NCBI GenBank assembly: GCA_046348835.1
Contig: JAXMDM010000002.1
Coordinates: forward strand, 1,054,001 to 1,118,000
Direction: 5' to 3'
From: Defluviicoccus sp046348835
GTDB taxonomy: Bacteria > Pseudomonadota > Alphaproteobacteria > Rhodospirillales > Defluviicoccaceae
DNA: 64,000 bases
Part shown: piece by piece, positions 25,463-33,771 of the stretch
Layout: every line of letters begins with the position of its first letter
Position numbering within the stretch: the first letter of the stretch is position 1
Translations under genes and position numbers: made by a program
The notes under the pieces: generated by a model
The model's database searches: none
Seen by the model: only the letters and a program-made list of their open reading frames with translations
What the model was told of the DNA's origin: nothing

Positions 25463-26692
25463 ATGAAAGGGGGACGGCACGGGTGGGTCGCCCTGCTGCT
25501 TATCGTCGCGCTGGCGTGCATGGGCGGCCCCGCTGCCGCCGACAGCCGGTTCGCCTCGATCCTGATCGACGTCACCAACGGGCGGGTGCTCGAGGAGAGC
25601 AATCCGGACCTGCCGCGTTACCCGGCGTCGCTGACCAAGATGATGACGTTGTACTTGGCGTTCCAGGCCCTCGACGAGGGACGGTGGACACTCGATCAGC
25701 CACTCTGGGTCTCTTCGCGGGCGGCCCAGCAGCCGCCGACCAAGCTTGGTTTGCGCTCAGGCCAGACGATCAGCGTCGAGGATGCGATGCTGGCCCTTGT
25801 GACCAAATCGGCCAACGACGCGGCGATGGTCATTGCCGAGAATCTCGGTGGCACCGAAGAGAACTTTGCGCGGCGGATGACCACAAAGGCACGCGGCCTC
25901 GGCATGAGCGAGACAACGTTCCATAATGCATCCGGACTGCCGGACCCGGATCAGATTACCACCGCCAGGGACATGAGCACGTTGGCCCTTGCTCTGGTAC
26001 ATCACTTCCCGCATTACTACCATTACTTCTCAACGCAGACCTTCTATTACAAGGGGCGGGCGATCGCCAACCACAACCATATGCTCGGCGTGTATGCGGG
26101 CGTCGACGGGATTAAGACCGGCTATACCCGCGCGTCCGGCTACAACCTCGTCGCTTCTGCCCTGCGTGGCAATCAGCGCCTGATCGGCGTGGTATTGGGC
26201 GCCCCCTCCTCCGTCTCGCGCAATGAGATCATGGCCGATCTGTTCGACCAGGCCTATGCCGGTGCAACCAACATTCAGGTCGCCGGGCTCGACAAGTACC
26301 TGGGCAGGTCGGCTTCCGGCCGTCTCGACGACGATATTGCCGAGGCCCGTTCCCAGGTGGGCTACCCGGCCGCGGCCATGGCCCTGAATTCGCGCTCCCG
26401 GTCGCGCAGTCCGGCCGTGGCGAGCCGCTCGCGAACGGCGGGACGGGCGGTGGCGGCGCGGTCGGCCCCGAAGGCGTCGGCCAAGGCCCGCCAGGTGCAG
26501 GTCAGCGCTCGCTCGCGGCCCACGCAGCCGGCGGTGAAGGCGGCGGCACCCTCGTCGTCGAAGGTGGTGGCCAAGGCGAAGCCGGCTCCGGCAAGTCGCG
26601 CCGCGGCGACGAGTCCGGCCAAGTCGTCGACGCCGGTGGTCAAAGTCGCGGCGCGGCGGACGACCGCCGACACGCGGGTCGCCCGGCGCTGA
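25463..26692 (+). CDS. D-alanyl-D-alanine carboxypeptidase (DacF/PBP-type) with basic tail
   Basis: This is a second serine D-Ala-D-Ala carboxypeptidase, 409 residues. Motifs are SLTK in YPASLTKMMTL, SAN in KSANDAAM, and KTG in GIKTGYTRASGY. ATG 25463 gives a clean signal peptide ending GGPAAA; ATG 25403 is an alternative. The catalytic domain ends near residue 290. The last 110 or so residues are a low-complexity Ala/Ser/Lys/Arg/Pro region with many basic residues. That tail replaces the beta-rich C-terminal domain and amphipathic anchor of DacA and may bind wall polymers or acidic lipids, which is inference. Confidence 0.9.
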   Translation: MKGGRHGWVALLLIVALACMGGPAAADSRFASILIDVTNGRVLEESNPDLPRYPASLTKMMTLYLAFQALDEGRWTLDQPLWVSSRAAQQPPTKLGLRSGQTISVEDAMLALVTKSANDAAMVIAENLGGTEENFARRMTTKARGLGMSETTFHNASGLPDPDQITTARDMSTLALALVHHFPHYYHYFSTQTFYYKGRAIANHNHMLGVYAGVDGIKTGYTRASGYNLVASALRGNQRLIGVVLGAPSSVSRNEIMADLFDQAYAGATNIQVAGLDKYLGRSASGRLDDDIAEARSQVGYPAAAMALNSRSRSRSPAVASRSRTAGRAVAARSAPKASAKARQVQVSARSRPTQPAVKAAAPSSSKVVAKAKPAPASRAAATSPAKSSTPVVKVAARRTTADTRVARR

Positions 26693-26703
26693 TCACCCCG
26701 TTA

Positions 26704-26726
26704 CCCTCGCCTCCCACCGGCGAGGG
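26704..26726 (+). terminator. Candidate terminator after dacF-like gene
   Basis: An 8-bp stem (CCCTCGCC / GGCGAGGG) with a 7-base loop lies 11 bp after the stop. No U-tract follows, so confidence is low. Confidence 0.35.
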
Positions 26727-26766
26727 GTGCGATAAGCTTGTTGCCCCTCTCGTGGCCCCTTGGGTT

Positions 26767-27231
26767 TCAGCCGGCACACAGACGGTGAGCGGCTCTTTCC
26801 CATTCCTCACGCTGATCCGAGTACCTAAACGAGTACAATATCTCCTGATCGGGCCTGAGCAAGTTGTTCAGCGCACTCTCACATTTGGGGCAAGGAGATA
26901 TCTCAATGTATATTTCGAGAATGGTGGGTATCCCGTCCTCGTCCGTAATCGCATTCCAAAGAGCGCTCAGTTCACCATGAACACAGGATGTTCTGATGTC
27001 TGCGCCATTGACTTGAAACGGTATTCTAATTCGACTGTTGCCGAAAACATTATCTATATGGCCGTTTTTCTTAACATACGTTACAAATGAACAGCATGAT
27101 GTCGTACCGATACCTGAAATGCCGCCGGCATGGCGAGATCGGGAGACTTGCCTTTTCTTTTGCAGGCAGGCTCTGACGCTTCCATTGGGGCCGTTCGGGT
27201 CATAATCGATGCGGGTAAGTCTCATGATCAT
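26767..27231 (-). CDS. Orphan cytidine-deaminase-fold protein in low-GC DNA
   Basis: This protein of about 154 residues has no close family that I can name. It carries the zinc-site pattern of the cytidine deaminase superfamily: VHGELSALWN (HxE) and, 26 residues later, EISPCPKCESAL (PCxxC). Strand-like segments follow (EILYSFRYS). This layout is seen in toxin-type deaminases (BURPS668_1122, SCP1.201/DddA and similar groups), but no secretion or repeat domain is attached and no immunity gene is recognisable. TTG 27237, GTG 27234 and ATG 27231 and 27225 are all possible starts, with no clear ribosome site. The DNA is visibly AT-richer than its neighbours, with codon use to match, suggesting recent acquisition. 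Confidence 0.6.
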   Translation of the reverse strand: MIMRLTRIDYDPNGPNGSVRACLQKKRQVSRSRHAGGISGIGTTSCCSFVTYVKKNGHIDNVFGNSRIRIPFQVNGADIRTSCVHGELSALWNAITDEDGIPTILEIYIEISPCPKCESALNNLLRPDQEILYSFRYSDQREEWERAAHRLCAG

Positions 27232-27313
27232 CACCAAAAGCCAGGCATCGGACCTAGGGTGCTAGGCGGCCGCGTATTTGTCCAGGATCGGTAATGGATA
27301 TGGCGCGGCGCGG

Positions 27314-27733
27314 TCAGACGGCGGTGCCGTATTTGCCGATATGCTCGAGGAAGGCGCGGCGGTGGCGGCGCCGCCAGGTGGCGAAATTCCAGGTGCGGCC
27401 GGCGGCGATCATCGGCTTTGCCGGCAGGAAGGCGTAAGCCGCCGCTTGCCCGCCGGGGCGAAGGATCAAGGTCACCCGGCGCAGCCGGTAATCGGGCCCT
27501 TCGAAATGGGCCAGGCGCTCGCATTCCGCGGCGGATAGACCGTCGGCGGCAATCCCGTCGACACGGGATGACGCTGCCGGCACCAGCACCGGGAAGGTCG
27601 CCCCGGCACGAAAGACACGCCGCCAGCCGAAAAGCGCGGCGGGCGTGATAGCGTCGGTGGGGAGATCGCGGCCCAGCACCGCCGACCGTACCGCCGGATC
27701 CATCAGCGTTCCGTAGAAGAAGTACCGGGCCAT
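27314..27733 (-). CDS. Gamma-glutamylcyclotransferase (AIG2-like) family protein
   Basis: This 139-residue protein has the substrate-binding loop YFFYGTLMD at its N-terminus and a Glu in HFEGPDYRL at the position of the catalytic acid in this family. It has a single GGCT/AIG2 domain. Members cyclise gamma-glutamyl amines to 5-oxoproline, but substrate cannot be predicted from sequence. ATG 27733 is chosen; an in-frame upstream extension overlaps the previous gene. It lies 16 bp after the nicotinamidase-like gene on the same strand, so they are probably co-transcribed. Confidence 0.82.
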   Translation of the reverse strand: MARYFFYGTLMDPAVRSAVLGRDLPTDAITPAALFGWRRVFRAGATFPVLVPAASSRVDGIAADGLSAAECERLAHFEGPDYRLRRVTLILRPGGQAAAYAFLPAKPMIAAGRTWNFATWRRRHRRAFLEHIGKYGTAV

Positions 27734-27749
27734 GTCTTCGTGCGCGGCT

Positions 27750-28481
27750 CTAGAGGAATGCCGAGGCAATGCGTGCCCCGCGCGAGGCCATGAAGTAAAG
27801 GCCGAGGTGATGGGTCAGGGCTTGCGGATGCGCCGCCGAGGACGGCAAGCCGGCCGATTCCGCCGCCGTTCGCGGCAGATCGTAGGTGGCGCATCCGGGA
27901 GCGTAGACGACGACCTCGTGGAGATCGGGGGTATGGCCGTGATTGCGTACCGACAGCATGGTCAGGACGAAATCCATGACGCAGATGTCGGTGCACAGGC
28001 CGACGACGATCACCGTGCCTACGGCTTCATCGTTGACCCAGGAAACGATGCGGTTCTCGCCGGTCTCGTGATCATGCGCGCCGACGAAGGCGTTGATACA
28101 GTCCTTGCGGATAAGGGTCGCCTGCGGACAGGCTTCCAGCCACTTGAGCGCGTCGACCAGTTCTTCCTCACCGGAGCCCTGTTCACAGTGGGGCGGATAC
28201 GGCGGCTCCGGGCGGCCCGGCTGGTGGGTATCGAGGAAGACGGCGATCGGGAGGTCGTGCTGAGCGAACCAGCGGGCGAGGCGTTCCGTCTCGGCCACCG
28301 TCGTCTCCACCATCGGGTCAGGCGATCGCGGCGCCAGGGCGCCGCCGCCGACCCGGGCGAAGCCATTAATGACATCGACGATAACAAGCCCGGCGCGGTG
28401 GCCGGCCAGCGACAAGGCTTCCGTCGTCACCGGCAGGGCTTGGGTGATCTCCCGCAGGAGGGGATCCGAAGCCTTTCCCAT
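27750..28481 (-). CDS. Nicotinamidase-like cysteine hydrolase
   Basis: This 243-residue isochorismatase-fold hydrolase has the triad D36 (VIVDVINGF), K126 (IRKDCINAF) and C167 (GLCTDICV). The nicotinamidase metal ligands D84 and H86 (LDTHQPG) and H98 (PPHCEQGSG) are also present. These favour nicotinamidase (nicotinamide to nicotinate, NAD salvage) over isochorismatase, with resemblance to the plant-type enzymes. ATG 28481 has GGGAG 5 bases upstream; a longer start at 28505 is possible. It is downstream of the phosphomannomutase gene and upstream of the GGCT gene in one direction. Confidence 0.82.
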   Translation of the reverse strand: MGKASDPLLREITQALPVTTEALSLAGHRAGLVIVDVINGFARVGGGALAPRSPDPMVETTVAETERLARWFAQHDLPIAVFLDTHQPGRPEPPYPPHCEQGSGEEELVDALKWLEACPQATLIRKDCINAFVGAHDHETGENRIVSWVNDEAVGTVIVVGLCTDICVMDFVLTMLSVRNHGHTPDLHEVVVYAPGCATYDLPRTAAESAGLPSSAAHPQALTHHLGLYFMASRGARIASAFL

Positions 28482-28526
28482 TTCGTCTCCCGCCGCGGCG
28501 CCCATGGGGTTGGCGCCGGCGATGCG

Positions 28527-29927
28527 TCAAAGCACGGCAACCGGATCGATCCCGCTCGCCGTCAGCTGCCGCGCGAGTTCCTGGCGCAAGGCGGCGAGCC
28601 CCGCCTCCGTCGCCGCCTCGCAGCGGCCCACCAGCACCGGCTGCGTGTTGGACGCCCTGAGCAGCCACCACCCATCGCCGTTGGTGACCCGGACACCATC
28701 GATGTCATCGACGGACACCCCCGGTTCGTGGCGCAGGCGCGCCTTCACCTCGTCGATGACGCCGAACTTGCGTTCCTCCTCGCAATCGATGCGCAGCTCC
28801 GGCGTATTCAGCATGCTGGGCATGGCATCGCGCATCGCCGCCATGCTCTCGTCCGACCGCGCCAGCAAATCCAGCAGCCGCACCGCGGCATAGAGCGCGT
28901 CGTCGAAGCCGTAATAACCGTGGGCAAAAAAGATATGGCCGCTCATCTCGCCTGCCAAGGCGGCGCCGGTTTCCACCATCATCGTCTTGATGAGGGAATG
29001 TCCTGTCCGGCTCATCAACGGCCGTCCGCCCATGCGCGCGATCTCGTCGAAGAAAACTTGCGACGACTTGACGTCGGCAATGATCGTCGCCCCCGGGATG
29101 TCCGCGAGCACGGCGCGCCCAAGGATCGTCAGGAGCTGATCGCCCCAGACGATGCGGCCGCCGCCGTCGACGACACCGATGCGGTCGCCGTCGCCGTCGA
29201 AGGCGATCCCCAGGTCCGCCCCCTCGCGGGCAACGGCGTCTTGCAACTGAACCAGGTTTTCGGGGACGGTGGGGTCCGGATGATGATTGGGGAAAGTGCC
29301 GTCGACGGTCTCGTTGATCGACACGTGCCGCCCCGGCAGGCGTTCACAGAGACCCGCCATAACGGCGGCGGCGGCGCCGTTTCCCGGGTCCCATACCACC
29401 GTCAGGGGGCGGCCGGTCTTGGTCATGTCGGCGGCCAGGCGATCGAGGTAGTCGGGTTTGATGTCTTGATCCCGAACCGTGCCCCTGGCCCCGCCCCGGT
29501 TGCCGTATGCCGCCGCTTCGACCATCCGCCCCAGCGCTTGAATCTGATCGCCGAAGAAGGGCTTGCCGCCCTTCATCATCTTGATGCCGTTATAATTGGG
29601 GGGATTATGCGAACCGGTGATCATCATTCCGCCGTCCGCCCGCAGGTGGTGGGTGGCAAAATAGAGCATCGGCGACGGACCGAGGCCGATGCGCACCACG
29701 TCGATGCCGGTTTCCGCCAGTCCCTCCACCAGTTCCGCCTCCAGGGACGGTGAGCTCAGCCGGCCGTCGTAGCCGACGACGACGGTGCGGCCGCCATCCC
29801 TCCCGACCATCGTGCCGAAGGCGCGGCCGATCGATCTCATGGCGGTCGCGGTCAACGTTTCCCCGACGATGCCGCGGATGTCGTATTCACGCAGAATCGT
29901 CGGATGTAGCCGTTCCAGCGAGCCCAT
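28527..29927 (-). CDS. Phosphomannomutase/phosphoglucomutase
   Basis: This 466-residue alpha-D-phosphohexomutase has the phosphoserine loop TGSHNPPNYNGIK, the metal loop FDGDGDRIG, the sugar loop GEMSGHIFF and the phosphate loop RASNTQPVLVGRCEA. These fit the AlgC/ManB type acting on mannose and glucose phosphates, supplying GDP-mannose or exopolysaccharide precursors. It is 6 bp after galU on the same strand, so it is co-expressed with UDP-glucose synthesis. It is clearly different from the long Pgm at 23422-25053. Confidence 0.92.
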   Translation of the reverse strand: MGSLERLHPTILREYDIRGIVGETLTATAMRSIGRAFGTMVGRDGGRTVVVGYDGRLSSPSLEAELVEGLAETGIDVVRIGLGPSPMLYFATHHLRADGGMMITGSHNPPNYNGIKMMKGGKPFFGDQIQALGRMVEAAAYGNRGGARGTVRDQDIKPDYLDRLAADMTKTGRPLTVVWDPGNGAAAAVMAGLCERLPGRHVSINETVDGTFPNHHPDPTVPENLVQLQDAVAREGADLGIAFDGDGDRIGVVDGGGRIVWGDQLLTILGRAVLADIPGATIIADVKSSQVFFDEIARMGGRPLMSRTGHSLIKTMMVETGAALAGEMSGHIFFAHGYYGFDDALYAAVRLLDLLARSDESMAAMRDAMPSMLNTPELRIDCEEERKFGVIDEVKARLRHEPGVSVDDIDGVRVTNGDGWWLLRASNTQPVLVGRCEAATEAGLAALRQELARQLTASGIDPVAVL

Positions 29928-29933
29928 CTTCGT

Positions 29934-30857
29934 TCAGCTCCTGGCGCGGAGCAGTTCGGGGTGTCCCGCCTCCTCCGGTGCTCCGTCGGCGTTGAGGCGG
30001 CTGATCATCGCCTTGACCCGGTCGCGCATGTCCTCGCGCTGCAGGGCAAACGCCAGGTTTGCCTCCAGATAACCCACCTTGTTGCCGCAGTCGAAGCGGC
30101 TGCCCTCGAACCGGAACCCATGGAACGGCAGCAGTCCGATGGTCTTCGCCATGGCATCGGTAAGCTGGATCTCGTTACCCTTGCCCTGCTCCTGGTGCTC
30201 GAGCACGGTGAGGACGATCGGCTCCAGGATGTAGCGGCCGATAACCGCCAGCGTCGACGGCGCATCGGCAGGCGCCGGCTTCTCCACCACTCCCCTCGCC
30301 CGCACCAGCCGGCCGGCGTCCTGTTCGATATCGAGGATGCCGTACTGGTCGGTGGCGTTGGCGGGAACCTCCTCCACCGCGACGAGATTGCCGCCGACCT
30401 TCTTGTGCGCATCGACCATCTGCTTGAGGCAGCCCGGTTGGCCGAGGATCAGGTCGTCGGCGAGGAGAATGGCGAACGGCTCGTCGGCGATGAAATTGCG
30501 CGCGCACCAGACGGCATGGCCGAGCCCGAGCGGGACCTGCTGACGGGTGTAGGAGATGTGACCCGGCGCCGGCATCCAGTCGAGGACCGAGTGCAGGGTA
30601 TCTTCGCGGCCGCGCTCGCGGAGGACGCTTTCCAACTCGATCGAGTGGTCGAAGTGGTCCTCGATGGCGCTCTTGGCGCGACCGGTGACGAACACGAACT
30701 CCTCGATGCCGGCTTCTTGCGCCTCCTCGACCGCATATTGGATGAGGGGCTTATCGACGACCGGCAGCATTTCCTTGGGCAGGGCCTTGGTCGCCGGCAA
30801 GAAGCGGGTACCGAGACCCGCGACCGGAAACACAGCTTTGCGCACGGGTTTCGGCAT
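29934..30857 (-). CDS. galU: UTP--glucose-1-phosphate uridylyltransferase
   Basis: This 307-residue enzyme makes UDP-glucose from UTP and glucose 1-phosphate. It has the nucleotide-binding start PVAGLGTRFLPATKALPKEM, the substrate loop LGHAVWCAR, DDLILG, and the late FDCGNKVGYLEAN. An AGGAAGG ribosome site precedes ATG 30857. It begins a co-directional run galU, phosphomannomutase, nicotinamidase, GGCT and possibly the deaminase-fold gene. Confidence 0.95.
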   Translation of the reverse strand: MPKPVRKAVFPVAGLGTRFLPATKALPKEMLPVVDKPLIQYAVEEAQEAGIEEFVFVTGRAKSAIEDHFDHSIELESVLRERGREDTLHSVLDWMPAPGHISYTRQQVPLGLGHAVWCARNFIADEPFAILLADDLILGQPGCLKQMVDAHKKVGGNLVAVEEVPANATDQYGILDIEQDAGRLVRARGVVEKPAPADAPSTLAVIGRYILEPIVLTVLEHQEQGKGNEIQLTDAMAKTIGLLPFHGFRFEGSRFDCGNKVGYLEANLAFALQREDMRDRVKAMISRLNADGAPEEAGHPELLRARS

Positions 30858-31025
30858 GGGAATCCTTCCTGGCGTGTGCGACAGCGATTGCAGACAGATA
30901 GGCTCGCGCTCTTATACCGAGAGTGCGGCCGAGCCCGCAATGCCGCAGAGCACAATGGACATGATCATAAGCGCCCAGGCTTCGGTTTGGGAACACGTCG
31001 CCGCGAGCCAATCGATGCAGGGGCC

Positions 31026-31781
31026 TCAGTGGTGTGACGTTCGGCCGAGCAGCATGTCGCGTGCCCGGTTTACCTGGGCGGCGAGAAAGGCGGAGCCGCC
31101 CCGGTCCGGGTGGACGAGCGCAATCAGCCGGTGGTAGGCGATGCGGATATCGTCCTCACTGGCGCCGGCGTCAACGCCAAGAATGCGCCTGGCCTGCTCC
31201 ACGGTCATCACCTCACCGCTGGGCGAACCGGCGCTGCCCGTTGCACCGGTGCTCCCGCCGCCATCGGCACCGGTAGCACCGGCTGTCGCATCGGTGCGCC
31301 AATCCGGCCATCGCTGGTCGAGGAAGGCCTCGAGCAGGGTGACGCTGGCGCTGTCGACGGTCGCGCACAGTCGGAGCAGATCCGAAAGCTCATCCAGGGT
31401 CAGGTCCGACAATCGCCGTCCGGCATAGGCGCCGAGGAGGACTTCGCCGTCGAGGTCGCCGGTCTGATGATCCAGCGACATCTTCAGCGACCTCGTCTCC
31501 AGTTGCGATTCCCCCGCCGTTCCGTGCAGGGGGCCGAAGCCCTGCCCGAGGTTGAGACTGCGAAAAATCCGTCCGAGGAATGGCAAAAGGAGCACCGCCG
31601 CGCCGAATATCAGCGACAGCCGGCCCGACAGCGCCAGGTAAGCCAGCACGACGGCGCCGACACCGACGAGGAGCCAGCGCCCCAACAGCATCACCTGGCG
31701 CGGATCAGCGGCGACGAAGCCGCGGAGAAGGAGGCCGAGCAAGCCCAGGAGGCAAAGGCCGAGCAGCAGCGCGAAGACCAC
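31026..31781 (-). CDS. Membrane-anchored J-domain protein
   Basis: This 251-residue protein has hydrophobic N-terminal segments (residues 1-20 and about 33-70), a cytoplasmic middle part, a Gly/Ala/Thr linker and a C-terminal J domain. The J domain contains the HPD motif in LIALVHPDRGGS and ends SFLAA-type (SAFLAAQVNRARDMLL). The layout is like Tim14/Pam18, with the J domain at the C-terminus. It would stimulate DnaK at the membrane. It starts 3 bp after the VWA-like gene, a pairing seen in alphaproteobacteria; a shared role is inferred and not shown. Confidence 0.85.
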   Translation of the reverse strand: MVFALLLGLCLLGLLGLLLRGFVAADPRQVMLLGRWLLVGVGAVVLAYLALSGRLSLIFGAAVLLLPFLGRIFRSLNLGQGFGPLHGTAGESQLETRSLKMSLDHQTGDLDGEVLLGAYAGRRLSDLTLDELSDLLRLCATVDSASVTLLEAFLDQRWPDWRTDATAGATGADGGGSTGATGSAGSPSGEVMTVEQARRILGVDAGASEDDIRIAYHRLIALVHPDRGGSAFLAAQVNRARDMLLGRTSHH

Positions 31782-31784
31782 GCC

Positions 31785-32501
31785 TCATGCCCTCCGCACC
31801 TGGCCGGCGATGAGGCGTACGTGGCCGCCTTGGCGGGACGCCAGGCGCTCCAGGGCTGCGCGACCGCCGGCCGCATAGACCGCGACCGCCTGCAGCAGGT
31901 CGCGGAGCTGCGACGGACTGGAGGAGTCGAACCGGCAATAGGCACCCCCGCTGAGACGGGCGATCTCCTTGAAAGCGAACGCCGCAGCAGGCTCGCCCCC
32001 CTCGTGGAACATGAAGGCCGGGACCTTGAGCATACCCAGTTGGCCGGCGTAATGGGCCAACCGGTCGACGTTCTCCTCCATGCAGTCACCGACGAAAACG
32101 AGCGCCGTCACCTGTTGTCGTCGCGTTTCGTTGATGGCGTGTTGCAGTACCTTGGCGATCTGCGTCTGACCGGCCCGGCAGGCGACCGAGGTCATCAGCC
32201 TGACGATGTCGGCCGCCCGTGTCGACCACGGTGCCACCTTGAACTCGCCGAACCCGCGGTAGAAGCAGAGCTGGACGGCAAGCCCGCCGAGATCGCGGGT
32301 CGCCATGAACATTTCGCCCTGTATTTGAGTCGCCCGGTCCCAGGTGGGCTGCCGGCTGCCGGTTGCATCCAGGGCAAATATCAGGCGTCCGGCTCCCGTC
32401 TCCGCCGTGGGGCGGGAGCGGATTTTTTCCACTTGGGAGAGAAACGCCCGAACCTCCGTGTCCGAGGCCGGGTCGGCTGGCAGTTTCCGTTCCTCGCTCA
32501 T
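31785..32501 (-). CDS. VWA-like domain protein paired with J-domain protein
   Basis: This 238-residue soluble protein has a vWA-type fold. It shows a first strand with a MIDAS-like sequence LIFALDATGSRQPTWDRA (DxTxS variant), then VFVGDCMEENVDRLAHYA, and KVPAFMFHEG. The later part has GGAYCRFDSSSPSQLRDLL. I know of no enzymatic function; such domains usually mediate metal-dependent protein binding. ATG 32501 gives a start just before MSEERKLPADP. The stop is 3 bp before the membrane J-domain gene, so the two are translationally linked and may act as a substrate-recruiting adaptor pair (inference). Confidence 0.75.
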   Translation of the reverse strand: MSEERKLPADPASDTEVRAFLSQVEKIRSRPTAETGAGRLIFALDATGSRQPTWDRATQIQGEMFMATRDLGGLAVQLCFYRGFGEFKVAPWSTRAADIVRLMTSVACRAGQTQIAKVLQHAINETRRQQVTALVFVGDCMEENVDRLAHYAGQLGMLKVPAFMFHEGGEPAAAFAFKEIARLSGGAYCRFDSSSPSQLRDLLQAVAVYAAGGRAALERLASRQGGHVRLIAGQVRRA

Positions 32502-32670
32502 GCGATGGCTGCTTTCTGGATTTCCGAACAACCCCTTACCCCGCACTTCTAACATATGACCGTTAGCGCTTTTTTGCACTCCCGTCCCCGACCGCTCGGA
32601 AAACGGCCCCTCGCCCCCTATCTTCTTCACCCGCTTGACATTCGGTCGGCGGTTCCGGCAAGTCCTGGCC

Positions 32671-33771
32671 ATGACAGAAACATGCGAGTGCGCCGTGATC
32701 GGAGCCGGCGTCGTCGGCCTCGCCGTCGCTCGCGCCCTCGCCACCGCCGGCCGCGAGGTGGTGGTGCTGGAGGCGGCGGGCGAAATCGGCTCGGTCACCA
32801 GCTCCCGCAATTCCGAGGTCATCCACGCCGGCCTGTACTATCCCGAGGGCAGCCTGAAGGCTCGGCTCTGCCGGCGCGGCCGCGACCTGCTCTATCCGTA
32901 CCTGGCGGAGCGCCACATCGATTACCTGCGCTGCGAGAAAATGGTCGTCGCCACCTCGGAGAGCGAAATCCCGGTACTCCGCGGCATCGAGGCTAGGGCC
33001 AGGGCCAACGGCGTCGAGGACCTGCGTTGGCTGACGAAGGCGGAGGCGGAGGCGCTGGAGCCGGAGGTCGCCTGCGTCGCCGCCCTGCTGTCGCCCTCGA
33101 CCGGCATTTTCGACAGCCATGCCTACATGCTGTCGCTGCAGGGCGATGCCGAGGCGTCCGGCGCCGTTTTCGCGTTCCATGCGCCGGTCGTCGGCGGTGC
33201 CATCGAGGCCGGCACCATCCGCCTCGAGGTGGGCGGCCCCGCCCCCGCCAGCATCACCTGCCGCATCGTCGTCAACGCCGCCGGCCTGGGCGCCCAGGGA
33301 GTCGCCACGGCGATGGGCCTGCCGGCGGCACTGGTACCGCCGCTCTATTACGCCAAGGGCAGCTACTTCTCGTTCTTCGGCCGCCCCCCGTTTCGGCGCC
33401 TGGTCTATCCGGTGCCGGACGAAGCCAGCGTCGGCCTCCACTACACCCGCGACCTCGCCGGCCAGGGCCGCTTCGGTCCCGATGTGGAATGGGTTGAAAC
33501 CATCGACTACGACGTCGACGGTAAGCGCGCCGAGCGGTTCTATGCCGCCATCCGCCGCTTTTGGCCGGGATTGCCCGATGGCGCCCTGCAGCCGGGCTAC
33601 GCGGGGATCCGGCCGAAGCTGCAGCGGCCGGGCACGCCGCCTCTGGACTTCGCCATCCATGGGGCGGAAACGCACCGGGTTCCGGGGTTGGTCAACCTCT
33701 TCGGAATCGAGTCGCCCGGCCTGACCTCTTCACTGGCGCTGGCGGAGGAGGTGGTGGCGCGGATACGCTGA
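32671..33771 (+). CDS. FAD-dependent L-2-hydroxyglutarate dehydrogenase-like oxidoreductase
   Basis: This 366-residue flavoenzyme of the DAO/GlpD fold has the FAD-binding motif VIGAGVVGLAVARAL, the conserved SSRNSEVIHAGLYYP and the closing LFGIESPGLTSSLALA. These match LhgO/L2HGDH, which oxidises L-2-hydroxyglutarate to 2-oxoglutarate. ATG 32671 is the start. Its last 80 bp overlap, on the opposite strand, the 3' end of mfd, which reads into it. Confidence 0.88.
   Translation: MTETCECAVIGAGVVGLAVARALATAGREVVVLEAAGEIGSVTSSRNSEVIHAGLYYPEGSLKARLCRRGRDLLYPYLAERHIDYLRCEKMVVATSESEIPVLRGIEARARANGVEDLRWLTKAEAEALEPEVACVAALLSPSTGIFDSHAYMLSLQGDAEASGAVFAFHAPVVGGAIEAGTIRLEVGGPAPASITCRIVVNAAGLGAQGVATAMGLPAALVPPLYYAKGSYFSFFGRPPFRRLVYPVPDEASVGLHYTRDLAGQGRFGPDVEWVETIDYDVDGKRAERFYAAIRRFWPGLPDGALQPGYAGIRPKLQRPGTPPLDFAIHGAETHRVPGLVNLFGIESPGLTSSLALAEEVVARIR

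Noticed and set aside
27732..29753. 673-codon plus-strand frame opposite the nicotinamidase and mutase genes
   Set aside because: Both minus-strand genes have complete catalytic motifs; the plus frame is an antisense artefact of high third-position GC.
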